Source: Narthecium ossifragum (lineage: Eukaryota; Streptophyta; Magnoliopsida; Dioscoreales; Nartheciaceae). Taken from it: a stretch of 64,000 bases of DNA. A program made the translations under genes and the position numbers. The DNA is taken from assembly GCA_963920575.1 (NCBI GenBank), contig OY986970.1:2374959-2438958 (forward strand), given 5' to 3'. Shown piece after piece: positions 9,115-23,489 of the stretch; within the stretch, counting starts at the first letter, position 1, and each line of letters opens with the position of its first letter. Below the pieces are notes generated by a model that was given only the letters and a program-made list of their open reading frames with translations, ran no database searches and was not told where the DNA came from.

Positions 9115-9266
9115 TTGAAAGTGGAGATCACGTGTATATCGCCAGTGCCTACGTCGCTGGTAAGAACACCCTCAACACCGCCGAGCCATACGACCCGGTG
9201 GAGGACGAGCGGACATTGATGCCGACAATAGCGGAGGAGCGAGCGTCTGCCGGAGATAGCAAATAA
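9115..9266 (+). pseudogene. Kelch-repeat gene fragment captured in foldback copy B
   Basis: The frame reads GDHVYIASAYVAGKNTLNTA then EPYDPVEDERTLMPTIAEER and ends in TAA at 9264-9266. It is better preserved than the copy A fragment around KNTLNTAE and YDPVEDE, which are kelch-blade features. The catalytic or structural context (F-box, further blades) is absent. The two fragments end in the same GD(G/S)K-stop, so capture happened before the element duplicated. Confidence 0.5.
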
Positions 9267-9418
9267 GCGGGCGTTGATATGAAAGGGATTAGTAGGAGGA
9301 GGCGTCGAAGTCGAACGGGTGGGGTGGTAATATTATACTTTAATTAATATAATATATATTATCATATTATTAAGTAATTTATTAAAAACAATGTGAATAT
9401 TTATGCATTATCATATTA

Positions 9419-9762
9419 CTAGATGGTGGGCCCGTGCCACCTGGCACGGCTAACTGCCCGCCCTCACTATCTCTATAATAACTTACACATTAACCCACTA
9501 TCCTTTCTTTTTTTTTATTTAATTACAATTTTATGACACGTGTATGCCACGTGTATGCATGTGTGTATAAGTTTTATGACTCAGATTATGAGTCATAAGG
9601 GATAACTCTCATCGGATCTTATAAGGTTGATAAGGATGTATATTTAAAACTAACCTAGGGAATTATGATAACAATATACAAAGTTAATTTAGGAAAATAT
9701 ACATGTAAATAAATTAATAGGAGGGAAACGGTTGTAACCGTTATTGCTCCTTATATGGTTGA
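9419..9762 (-). mobile_element. Non-autonomous Helitron, 344 bp
   Basis: Read on the minus strand it begins TCAACCATATAAGG and ends with a hairpin (CCGTGCCA-GG-TGGCACGG on that strand, 9432-9449), a 9-nt spacer and CTAG (9419-9422). It is inserted between A (9418) and T (9763). The empty site survives in copy A, where CATATTATTAATTCAAG continues without interruption at about 1611-1627. TC start, 3' hairpin, CTAG end, A|T target and no target duplication are the defining Helitron features. It encodes nothing. A second small palindrome, ACGGTTGTAACCGT, lies near the other end (9728-9741). Confidence 0.88.
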
Positions 9763-9935
9763 TTAATTCAAGTACTAATATTATTAATTTACTTTCCACC
9801 TCACCAATCCCAAGTAATCATTATCTCATTATCCCCACTTTTCAACCAAACACCAAAGTGGGATAAATTTTATCCCACAACTTATCTCAGATTACCGATC
9901 CCTATCCTCTCTAATCCCGGGATAAATTTTAATGA

Positions 9936-10205
9936 ATTTGGGTTGTCAAATTATCAGTTTTTCATAATAATAAATCTTCCCAACAATATGCATGTCAAAT
10001 TTTCCCCGGACAGAAAAAAAGAGTCAGATATCATAAAATTCCCCGGAAAAATTAGTAAATATGACAAAACTCTTGAATTTCAGATAATGTCATAAATCCC
10101 TAAAACCGTAGGATCATATCACGCAAGCTTCGTCTCCGCATAAGAGATATACTCATGATAAAAATATATGATTTAAGTTATGAATGGCTATGGCGTTATT
10201 GATCA
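9936..10205. other. AT-rich spacer, no feature seen
   Basis: This stretch between the foldback element and the LINE tail shows no gene, repeat or hairpin that I can support. Confidence 0.3.
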
Positions 10206-11450
10206 TTTTTTTTATTTTTTTTTAGTAGTGAAGCCGCAACTACAAAACAAGACTGTTACACATTACATTACCAGTCCCCTCGGTTAGGACCAACGTCTGC
10301 AATCACATTCGACTCCCTAGAGATGTGAACAATTGAAAACTTATACAGTGATCTTAACGTCCACCAGATCGCTAACCCAATAGATTTACAAGAACATGTA
10401 AGAGACATTCTCCCAAGCACCATATCAACAACCATCTTGTGGTCACTTTCAACAAGAATGTTTCGTTCTCCTCACGCCAATGACTCTTGTAGACCAAATT
10501 GGATTGAATGAAGGTCTGTGGCCACTACAGTAGGAGTCATTGCTGATGAGATTACCTCCCACAATATCTCATTCTCCTTTCTAAAACAAACGACACCAAT
10601 CCCAAATTCCCCATCCCTAATTGATGCATCCACCAGCAGCCTAACTCCCTCCAAAGCCTATCGAGAAGAGAAGAGACCACCTTAGGTAGTTGATTTAATA
10701 ACAACAATTCTTTTACCTGCCATTTTATACACCGAACTAGACTTTGCACATCACCTCCCTGCTCTCCAAACTTTTGCTGGCACCGATGCTTTCACAACCA
10801 CCACATAGTATAGGATAGTGTTGCCTTGACTCGCCTGCCATAGGCACCTTTCATGGACCGCTGCAGGATTCAAACATGATATTAAGATGTAGTTCCCAAA
10901 AGTCCCTTATCTCACTAAGGGCTCATTTGGTATGGGGATAACTTTATTTCGGATTAATGAATTTTAATTCCGGTTTCGGAGATAATTTTGTAATGATTAC
11001 TTAGAATAAGGGAAAAGTAAAGTGGGAATAACTTTATAATGATTACTTGGAATAGGGAAATGTGTTTGGAAGATAAAGTGTGGAATAAGTAGTGGATTTA
11101 AAAAAATTTCAGAAATATTCTCTCTCTTAACATGAGTTAAATGTTATTCAATACCAAACGGGGCATGAGAATTGCTTCCCAGATTGTCCTTGAGAAGCCA
11201 CACTTGAAGAAGATGTGATCCAAGGAATACCACACCTAGCACAACACTTATCAGTTGACAAATATAAAGACCACAACTGAGCCTTTGTCACCATCTTTCC
11301 ATGGGCAAGACGCCAGAGGAATTGTTTTATCATGCTCCCCACCGGTAGCCTCCATAAGCACCACCACTTAAATTGGTCATCCTTTCTACCAATCTCACAG
11401 TCCACCTCGTCCTAGCATTAAGGAGCAAAGAGTAGTTTAGTGATTTTATC
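10206..11450 (-). mobile_element. 5'-truncated LINE remnant, minus strand
   Basis: On the minus strand, 11405-11170 encodes a reverse-transcriptase zinc-binding segment (FKWWCLWRLPVGSMIKQFLW, CCARCGIPW). After a MITE interruption, 10750-10472 encodes an RNase H domain start (LLVDASIRDGEFGIGVVCF, VVATDLHSIQFGLQESLA). The left end, in minus sense, finishes in an A-rich tail (10206-10224, T-run on the plus strand). This order is typical of plant L1-type elements. Frames are broken and the reverse transcriptase is missing. I found no convincing target duplication. Confidence 0.7.
10919..11163. mobile_element. MITE of about 245 bp inside the LINE remnant
   Basis: The ends GGGCTCATTTGGTAT and ATACCAAACGGGGC form an inverted repeat. 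The interior is AT-rich and non-coding. The LINE zinc-binding segment lies on one side and its RNase H segment on the other, so the MITE arrived after the LINE. Confidence 0.65.
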
Positions 11451-12115
11451 TATATATTCACATCAGAATAATCCCTAGGGTTTTTCAAATAGCCTATATT
11501 CTTGCCAAAGAGGTTTTGTGGTGTTTAGTATGTTATGGGGTTTCTTGATATCGAAAACAAAAACATACATGCTGTATGTGGATAATCAACAAAATGGATC
11601 TCACGGTCTGTTAAATTAGGTAAAGGCACATATCATAAGCAACCATATAATCAAGAAAGTCACATCTGAAGACCACTCCTCTCAAAGCATCACCATCCGC
11701 CACAAAAAATAGGTTAGGCAAGTCCAAAATAACACAATACTTCTAACATGATCTTTTACATCATAATTATCACTGCAAGAGATCCGCCACTCGAAGAGCC
11801 CTGCACCAGTAGTGGAATATATGCATGCTTGCTCATATCAAATGGGAGGCAAGGAATTGATTTAGCATTACACTCTTTCTAAGATAACAACAGCTTACAG
11901 CTTGACATGATTAGTATATTTATCATGCCAAACAGATTAAAGATGACAAACATAGTTACAGATCGGGGTTTCTTCAATACAATCCAAAACCAATAAACTC
12001 GAATTCCAAGTAGCCATAAAGCAAACAAGAAGCTCCCAGTTATTTGAGTGCAAATGTAAAAGGCGAAGCCTGAAATCAGTTCACTCGACGGTTGGACCAG
12101 CTTATAGGAACGGCT
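11451..12115 (-). other. 3' flank of NDUFS7
   Basis: This lies downstream of the NDUFS7 stop codon. AT-rich sequence here probably includes the 3' untranslated region and polyadenylation site. No further gene is seen. Confidence 0.4.
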
Positions 12116-14322
<2,207 letters not shown>

Positions 14323-15170
14323 GGGCGCACGGCTACGAGGGTTACGGCTCGATCGCGTTGGGAAATCGGATCGCTAAAAAGATGACGAGGGGCGCTCCAA
14401 GTTGGGCGGACTAATGGAGGAATTAAGAACATATAATCATAGATTCGAACGAGACCGCAAATTGGGACCATTGAGTTTGACCCACTGTGGATTAGACTAG
14501 ACGACGCTATTATGAGGAATAAATTGCTGACGTGTTTAAATCGAACTTTTTTCCGTTCAATAATTCGCTTTTGTTTCTTGATTTGGAGATGAGCCAAGGC
14601 AAGCATTGGTACAAATCTCCACGTATATAGATGAGTTAATGTCTTTTTGCAACCATGATCTCGAAAAAGATTGCAGGTAACCCCCAACTCATTGACCAAA
14701 TTCATATCCGAACCTCAAGTGTGTGCAATTTGGGATGTTTATTCTATAATATACTTCTTTTTTTTTTAAAGTAGAAACCAGTGGTTTTAGTCTTTAATTC
14801 AAGGTCTTTTGTTAGCGAATAAAGGAAAAGGAGGGGGTTAGAATGTAAAAAGACCAAACCCTCTCTCTCTAACTCAAAGCTTAGGGCGAAGGAAGAGAAA
14901 CGCGACGAGGGCGACCATTTTTTCTCCTCTCCCCATCATATCAATCCCCATCTCTCCACTTCTCCTCTCCCCACCCCCACCATTCCCATCCCCAAAACTT
15001 CTACTGGCTCTTATGGCGAGGATCGATCACGGCGTTGCGGCAAGCTCGTCTTTAGATCCCGGCTGCTGATCGGGGTTCTCTCCCTCGCCGCGAGGCACGC
15101 CGGCAGCGATCTCTCGGCGTGTCGTTGATGCCCTCTCTTTTCTTGCCGGATAGATCTTTTAAGCTCTAAG
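14323..15170. promoter_or_regulatory. Shared intergenic region between divergent NDUFS7 and PP2A B55
   Basis: The two start codons are 848 bp apart and point away from each other. The right part (14870-15170) is pyrimidine-rich with CTCTCTCTCT and CCCCACCCCCACC tracts, fitting the PP2A 5' leader. A T-run lies at 14758-14767. No strong TATA box is seen near either gene, as is common for housekeeping promoters. Confidence 0.5.
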
Positions 15171-18100
15171 ATGAACGCCGAGCCGCAGTCAGCCGCGTCG
15201 CTGCCGCCGCTCGAGTGGAAGTTCTCGCAGGTGTTTGGGGAGCGCACTGCCGGTGAGGAAGTACAAGAAGGTATGCGTTAAGATCCGCTAGATTGGGAAG
15301 GGTTCTTGAGCCGTTATCGGCCGGATTGGACCTTAGGGCCTAGAAACTAATCTTCTTTGGCCTATTTGTCAGTTAAGAGTGTGGAGGTTGATATTGCTAA
15401 TGGATTATCATGCTTGCTAAGTTGTTGCTAGAAAAGAAGCGTTCTTGATGGAATCGGGGAACCTTGGAGTAATTTTTTGTGATCAAATATGTTAACCTTA
15501 CTAGTTAGTTGGATTAAGCATTCTTGGCAGTTGTTTTCCTCATCCAAATGGTCACGAGCTTTTATGGGTATTTGGTGGCTAGTTATCAGGAGATTTAGTT
15601 ACAGTATGCTTGTTACTATTTTTGCCTCCTATGGGAGCAAGTTTTGACTTAGGCTATTGCTTTGCGACCCATCATGCTATGCTTGCTAAAAATTTATTCA
15701 CAATGTAATTTTGTTCACCATTTAACTGTCTCTTTCCATATTTCGTTTGGACTGTATGTGGTATATGTACAGTATTTTAACCTCCGATTCAAGTTAAAAT
15801 TCTGCAGCCTAATACATGCCGTGTCTTCCCTTCTCCTGTCCCACGTCCTACACCTAAATAACTGCTGCTTGCTTTAGTCCTTTCGATAAGCTAAAACACT
15901 TTCTTGGATTAGTTATGGACATAATCATGTACTGTATAAACAAGAATCCTTTTAGCTTGCTATTTAGGAAAAGGACAAGCCAATGTATATCATGTATACT
16001 GGAGCCCGTACACATCTATGGTAAGCTAGGCGAGTATAAGGAATAAAAAGCCATTGAAAATTCTGAATATTGAATATCATCTTCAAATCCTTTGGCCTAG
16101 CCCGGTTGCTTGTACCTGGGTCACCTAAGACTGGGTCTAGCCTCTGGTTTCATGCAAAGGCCTGCCTATTTCTTTGGCACCACTGCCATTTTCCAATCCT
16201 GATTACTGTATAACCACCCTATTTGGTTATGGCGCTGCTATGATCTGTGGCAACTCAAGCACATTTACATACCAATTGTGGTTCTCCAGATTAAAATGGA
16301 TGGTTTAGTGATGAAAACAATTTTTAGCTGTGAGATTTTAAACGCTGTAGCCTCTCTTTTCAATAAAAAAATATCTAGATGCATTCCTAACTGTGTAAGC
16401 CAGACATTTTTATGGGTTGTTCCTTAAATTAACCATAACCCATCTGTATTTCTGTCGCTATTACTTCCCTAATCTCATCGACTTAAGTTGGAACATTTTG
16501 TTCCTTCTTTAGCTTCACTAGGATCTTCCTTTTTCCCATGAGGCTACTCCACCCACCGTTTGACTTTAACTATGTTCCAGCTGTTTGTAATTGATTGTAT
16601 GTTTGTTAAAAGCGTCTGTATGCTTGTTAACAACTTCCAATTATCGATTTTATTTGCTTGTCAACATTTTTAATTATCTGTTGCTTGTCACAGTTGACAT
16701 TATATCAGCAATTGAATTTGATAAATCTGGAGACCATCTTGCCACTGGAGATAGGGGTGGACGTGTTGTTTTATTTGAGAGAACAGATAGCAGAGATGTA
16801 TGTTTTTAGCAACTTATATTTCCATTGCCGTCATCTGTCTTGGACCCTTGTGTCCTCGCCCCCCCATCCCTCCAATTTTTTCACATCTTCTGTGTAAATT
16901 ATCTATAGAATGGAAGTCGAAGAGACCTTGAGAGGCTAGATTATCCAATTAGCAGGCATCCTGAGTTCCGCTATAAGACAGAGTTTCAGAGTCATGAACC
17001 AGAGGTACTTTTTCTGGACAATTATATGACTGTATGTCATAATCCCACTTTATGGCAATGCGGACTTACTTTATATTTATTTCAGTTTGATTATCTGAAA
17101 AGTTTGGAAATAGAGGAGAAGATCAACAAGATCCGATGGTGTCAAACAGCAAATGGCGCCTTGTTTCTTCTTTCAACAAATGACAAAACAATTAAATATT
17201 GGAAGGTGGGTCTGAATGTTACCTTGACATATGCTGCTACTTTGGAGTCATTGACTTGAGGTTTTTACCTATATGTTTTCATTCTATACTGTTCAAATAC
17301 AAATGTTTGTATGAGCTTTGCCACTTAAACTTGTAAGTAGTCAGTTCCTAGAAGTTTCCTGTTCTATTAGGAGCAACAGGTATGTTCATGTATGATATGC
17401 TTCGCGCAAATATTCTAGACATTGTATAAGTTTTCTTGGCAGAGGAATTTGGAGGTTGCTTTTTTGTTTACCTAGGAACATGTAGGAATACACATTCAAA
17501 ATATGGTGTATTTTGGTGCGAGTGATGGAGGGAGGCAGGCCCTTCTATAAAATCAACATAAAAGGCAGGTGCCAGGAGTGACTCCTACTGTATTATGAAG
17601 CAATTATGTCATGGTACTAATACATTCATTGATTTATGTAAACTTGACAATGAAAGCAAGTTGATCTGTAAATGGTTCTTTCTGCATATTCTATGTACAG
17701 TTATGGGCGATTTCAGTCTATTTATTTTTTGTAGAATAATGTTATGACTTTGTTGCCTGTAACTTTTTACCTTTTTCTTTTGTTGCTTTTCTATACTTAT
17801 TACTTGTCTTTAAGCATGCACAGGTGCAAGAAAAGAAGGTGAAACGAGTATCTGAGATGAATGTGGATCCTTCTCAAGTAGCAGGAAATGGTGCAATTGC
17901 TCGTTCAAGTGCAGCTAGTCCGAGAGCATATCTTCCGAATGGAGGATCTTCAGAAAGGCCATCCAACTGTTTGAGCAATGATTTTTCTTTTCCTCCTGGG
18001 GGGTTTCCATCGCTACGTCTGCCTGTGGTAGTTGTACTCAGCCTAATCAAATCAATGCATGCATCATACTCATATTCCATTTTTTCTTAAAAAAAAAACG

Positions 18101-21100
18101 AACCTATGGTTTAGCAGGGAAAGGTCGGGCGGAGGAATATTTGCTTGCACTCATGTCACTCAAACATGCTATATTCAATTTTCAATATCACATAGAAGCT
18201 TTAGGGAGATCCTACTTGAGCAGTACACGCTAGAAAATGTTGATATCATAGATAGATCACCAGTGTATGTGTAGATATGTTTGATAACTCATAAACTGCA
18301 TTTCTTTCTTTTTTTGGTATTGTTTATGTTCTTTTACGTTCATCACTTCAGTGCACTTTGGCCATCACCTTTGATCAATGCCCGCTTTTTTCTGATTTTT
18401 TCTTGATAGATGTCGAGCCCAGAGACAAGCCTTGCTGCAAGGTGTCGGAGAATATATGCTCATGCCCATGATTACCACATCAATTCTATCTCAAATAATA
18501 GGTCAGTTCACATCCTTTATTTTCTGCACATGATTATGTTTTCCACTTGTCTTTATTTATCTGTTGCTATCTATTCACACTTCTTTTTTGCTTCTATGTT
18601 CCCTTGCTTATTTTAGCTGGCTTTCTTTCTTTCCACCAGTATATCATGTCTCATGCTCAGTTGCTTATGAGATTGAATTGAGTATCGGGTTATGTCAGTG
18701 ATTAGCACTGGTGGGATTGGATATTTTTTTGGATTTTGTTAAATCTATGAGTTGCATCAATGAGTCGGGATGTGAAGGTTTCTTAGTAGATGGAGATTAG
18801 AGGTGTTCATTATTGAAAGGTTTGCAGACTTGGATTTCTGTACTACAAATCATAATTTGACATAAACGCTCTATGACTGGGCAGGCATTCTCATTTTATT
18901 TGACTTAGTTCATGTTTCCTATTGTCATGATCATGAGTTTGCTTTGTTCACATATACCATGAGGATGATTTCCACAACTATTGATCCCTGGAATTGGATA
19001 CAGCTTGATTATGGAAAAGAAACCTTAGCTACCTATTTGAGCTTGCAATTATACTTCTATGACCATTTTTAGATTCTTATCAGGATCCAAACTTATGGAA
19101 TTTTATGGATTTTCTGTCCGTCTAAACTGCGAGATTCTGTTTATTGAGATGCATTTTAAGTGATTTGAGTATTGGAATGTTCAGTCAGATGTGTATTTCA
19201 TTCTTTTTTTAGATATCCTTTGACCCTTCGTTAAGAATGTTGTTGCTGTTCTGCAAATTTTCTTAATTTGTCATATCTTACTTCTGTTCTCTTTATCCTT
19301 CTTTATTTTAGTGATGGTGAGACATTCATATCGGCGGATGATTTGCGCATAAATCTTTGGAATTTGGAAATTAGTAGCCAGAGTTTTAATATTGTTGACG
19401 TGAAACCTGCAAACATGGAGGATCTGACTGGTACGATTTTCAGCCTGCATTCATCCCTGTGATGTCTTCTGTTTGATGTGTTTTTGACTTGAAAGAAGCA
19501 ACTAGCGAATTCGAATGCTGCCGTATATCTTGCATCTTTTACATTAAAGATCACCTGTTATATAATTTAACGGGCCTATTTTGTTATTTCACATTAAGTT
19601 CATTTGAAATATATGGCTTGAGTATTAGAAGAAAGATTATAGCTTGACATATATCTTCATGACCCTTGCAGAGGTGATAACAGCAGCTGAGTTCCACCCT
19701 ACACATTGTAATACATTAGCCTATAGTAGTTCAAAGGGCTCAATTCGCCTTATTGACTTGCGCCAATCTGCGCTATGCGACCATCATTCTCAATTGTAAG
19801 CGATTCTGTATTATTAAGCTATCACAATTTTCTTTTCTGCAATAGCTGTTGGGATCTAGTTTGATTGCCTATGTTCTTCTTAGCTGCGAGTACAAGAATC
19901 TTTTCTTCAAACTGCAGTATGTAAATGTAAACCTTGTTGATGCAATAGTTTGTGGCACGACCATACTTACAGGTTTGAGGAGCATGAGGCACCTGGTTCA
20001 AGGTCTTTTTTCACAGAGATTATTGCTTCAATTTCAGATATTAAGTTCGGAAAGGATGGAAGGCACATCCTGAGTCGTGACTACATGACACTGAAGGTTT
20101 CTAGTTTGTGCTGCTCAGTTTATCTGTACTTTCTTTAGATCTTATAGCATGTGGTGTTCTTGCCGGTGTTGCAACATGATAGCTTAAGCAGGGTTTTATA
20201 AGGAACTGTGTATTTTTGTTTACATGGAGGTATTTTTCATGTTCTCTTTTTGTCTACTTACTGTGGGATATTATGTGGGGACTGGATAAATCATTGTAAA
20301 AAGAAATTAGTCCTTCCACCTCTCAAAGGATTAAAATGCTGAAGGAAATTTTTGAGTGCAATTTGGCTCCTTTTATTTATGGTAAATGCATGAAGTGGTT
20401 TTTTTGCTTGCCATGACATCTTAGGCATCATCTGAAATCAGAATCTAGGATGTGGGTTGTTTCATACTTTGCTTACGCTCATTATGCTTAATTGGCATGT
20501 GGTAATCAGCTATGGGACATAAACATGGATGCTGGCCCTGTCGCAACTTTCCAGGTCCATGAATACCTAAGACCTAGGGTAATTTCTTTTTTTTTAACGA
20601 TTAAAAATGATGGATTGGTTATTTTGTGAAAGTGTGGCCTGTACACTAACTTCCTGCTAATGATGCTTATCATCTGCAGTTATGTGATTTGTATGAAAAT
20701 GATTCCATATTTGACAAATTTGAGTGCTGCCTGAGTGGAGATGGACTTCGGGTGGCAACTGGTTCATACAGGCAGGCTTCTACACTACCCTACTTATGAT
20801 CTTACTATTTGGATATCAAATCTTGGTTTGTAGTATTAATAATGCTACCTTTTGTAAGTTCAGCAATCTTTTCCGTGTATTTGGTTGTGCTGCTGGAAGC
20901 AGCGAGGCGACGACTCTGGAGGCTAGTAAAAATCCTATGAGGTGAGGCTATAGCTATTCTTGATGGTATATAAATCACTTGAATTAGAGGGTAAAGCTAA
21001 CTCCTATTTAATAAGACAACGTAACTAGTGTTTTCTTGGATAGGCATTCCAACTTTCCCTTGTACTCTGGTCTCATATTTGTATTTCTATACATAAGCAG

Positions 21101-22716
21101 CAAGTATGACAAGAAAAATGCACGGAGAAAAGGGTCCTGTGGTTAACAGGTTACATATATGTTGGTTTATCTGGCTGAAATCGTGATCTTGGTCTGCAGC
21201 TGCATGGTGTATAACAACCATGGGGCATGAATTTGAGTTGAGTGCCCCTTCAAATTGGAATTGGGAAACTTGGCCGAGGTCAAGGTAAACTTGGCACAAG
21301 AGCTAATTATGATGTACAAAAACAACATGATGAAAACAAAAAAGCTTACATGGAGCTGAATTAATCTATCAGGAATGAATAATACTATGCAAAATATTGG
21401 AAACATCCATAGAGCTGAATTAATCTATCAGGAATGAGTTATACTCCAACAAGAAAAAACTAGATATGCTTCGATTAGCTTCAATGAGTGTTGGTTTTTA
21501 GCTGTAAGAGTTAAGGTAGCTTGGCAATCAAATTAGGCTGCTAAAATTCAAAATATGATCAAGTGGGGGAGGTCATTGTGCGGTACATCCTGAGGGAGGA
21601 CATTTTTGTCGCAGATGGACTGGCGAGGTCTGCTCCAAGCTCATTGTTCATTTTGGTCGTGGACCAGGGACTGTCCAGCTACATGGGCCCCGGGTTTTGG
21701 TAGCATGTAACTGGGTTGTTTTATCTTGATTTACACTAGCCGATGGCTCATTTTGTCAAAAAAAAAAAACAAAACAAAATATGAAGATGGTGCAATAATG
21801 CCTTATCCAAGTTGATTAATTCTATTGATCAGACTTTTTATAGTTGTCACGAACAGAGGAGTTGCACTCGTATTGTGAACTCAAGAAGGTCAGATCTGGA
21901 TTTGAAGTAAAGTATGATCCAACCTGATGTTATTAATGATGATATCAGAAAATAACAACCATGCTAATGGTATCCCAATTGTCTATCACTGCACCAAGGA
22001 GTTGAATGCAGATGTAGTTGCGTAAAGGTCGAGCAGAATGGAAGGTGTTGATTTTTTTGGGTTTTCTAGTATTTGGTTACTTAACAAGGCATTGCTTAAG
22101 ATCTTGGAATCTCGTGCTCCGCATCAACATTCTTGTGCAATTGTTTCTTGCATTTGCTTTATATGACAGTGCATTGGTAGGAGTGCCTAATGAAATAGTT
22201 GGTGGTCTTATACTGGAAATTAGATGAAGATGAAGTTGAAGTTGAAGTTGAAGTTGTGCTAGGTGCACTTTTTGTGAAATTGTATCCTGTCACCTCACTT
22301 TTGGTGTTGATATACGAGAGTTCTATGATAATGACAACTACTCTTACCCACCTAACTTGTTCATCTAGGAGGCAAGTCCAAAATCCTGCAAGGCCTGCAA
22401 GATCGCTGAGTAGCTTAACGCGTGTTGTCAGACGAGGTCAGTATATGGCCATCATCGCAAGTTACCTTATTGTTCTTCTTCATTCTGTATTCTAGCCTTT
22501 CTTCCATTTGCTAAGTGGAGATTGTATTGAAGCTTATTGACTTGTTCCTTCTCACTGAGAAAACATGTGTCACCTGCAGGAGCAGAGAACCTAGGAGCTG
22601 ATGCAAATGGAAATTCCTATGACTTTACAACAAAGTTGCTCCATTTGGCATGGCATCCAACTGAAAATGCAATTGCCTGTGCTGCTGCAAACAGCTTGTA
22701 CATGTATTATGCGTAG
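15171..22716 (+). CDS. PP2A 55 kDa regulatory subunit B (WD40)
   Basis: Fourteen coding exons join in frame to 508 aa: 15171-15270, 16694-16797, 16909-17004, 17086-17205, 17824-18027, 18410-18501, 19312-19430, 19672-19795, 19973-20096, 20510-20578, 20680-20771, 20864-20941, 22369-22436 and 22580-22716. The B55 subunit is a WD40 propeller that directs protein phosphatase 2A to its substrates. Signature blocks are present in order: [63 protein letters not shown] (here [13 protein letters not shown]), [65 protein letters not shown] and [20 protein letters not shown]. The end is LYMYYA. Intron 11 starts with GC instead of GT (20772). Intron 12 carries a LINE tail. The length matches plant B55 proteins. 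Confidence 0.95.
21559..21774 (+). mobile_element. Short 5'-truncated LINE 3' end in PP2A intron 12
   Basis: The plus strand encodes the end of a LINE RNase H region ([17 protein letters not shown]), then stops and an A-rich tail (about 21757-21774). It is flanked by a 10-bp duplication, CAAAATATGA, at 21549-21558 and 21775-21784. It lies in the same orientation as the gene, well away from the splice sites. Confidence 0.85.
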
Positions 22717-23489
22717 AGATCGCCATGGAAGAGAGTGCGATACTCCACAATGATGCTTTTTTGGGTATTTTGCTTCCGGTGAAAGCTGCTGCAGTCTGGG
22801 TGTAACCACCCAGAGAGTACAGGAGGTTGTGTCACTAGATGGTTGCACGTATTCATATCGGAACCTGAGGAGGCTGTCAGAATCCACGAGCAATTTAACT
22901 TTCATTTCTGTGCACAGGACTTGGTTCCAATTCTTTTTAGAGAAGATCCTAATCATACTACGTTCACTCTTTAGGTCCCAAAGATGTGGTTGTAACTCTC
23001 TTGCCAACGGAATGGAAGGCCTATTCAAGGGGGTCTATGTCTCACAGATGCCAGAAAGGGCTGCTCCACTGATTCCATCTCTTGAAGCTCACAGGAGCTT
23101 GTATTCCTAGACATGCATTTGAAGGCTTGTCATTGTTGTGGATCATTATTATTGTTTATTTGTTTTTGTGCTAATCCTTTCTTTGAAGTTAAAGTTGCAG
23201 GCCCATGTTTATACTTTGTTGGTGGAATAATTTGTAATTTTTTTGGTTAAATATTATGACCAGATCTCATCCATTTCGGACCTGTTTTCGGCTCTTGGCT
23301 TATCAATATTTTTTTCTTCATGGCGTAAGAAGAAAGGTTTCTACTCTCTCATACTTCATTGTTATTTATTTGATAATTTCTTGTATCAGAGCTTCTGTTT
23401 ACGAACCCTGTTTTCTAGTTTGAAATATAACCATGATTTCTAATTTGGAGCAAAAGTATCTTACATTAAAATTACAAGAGCAGTAATTT
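22717..23489 (+). other. 3' untranslated region and downstream flank of PP2A B55
   Basis: This follows the TAG at 22714-22716. T-rich sequence near 23150-23260 is a plausible polyadenylation region. No other gene is seen. Confidence 0.45.

Larger units (their letters stand above)
8737..9935. mobile_element. AT-rich foldback element, copy B, split by a Helitron
   Basis: It begins GCGCCCGTTTGGTCCCGG and runs parallel to copy A (AATTTTAATCTAATTAAT, the kelch fragment, then the TTTATCCCACAACTTATC tail). It ends near CTAATCCCGGGAT at about 9926-9935 without the ACCAAAC end seen in copy A, so the right terminus is eroded or truncated. The interval 9419-9762 is a later insertion. Its left end lies only a few bases from the right end of copy A, so the two copies are arranged in tandem. 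Confidence 0.6.
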
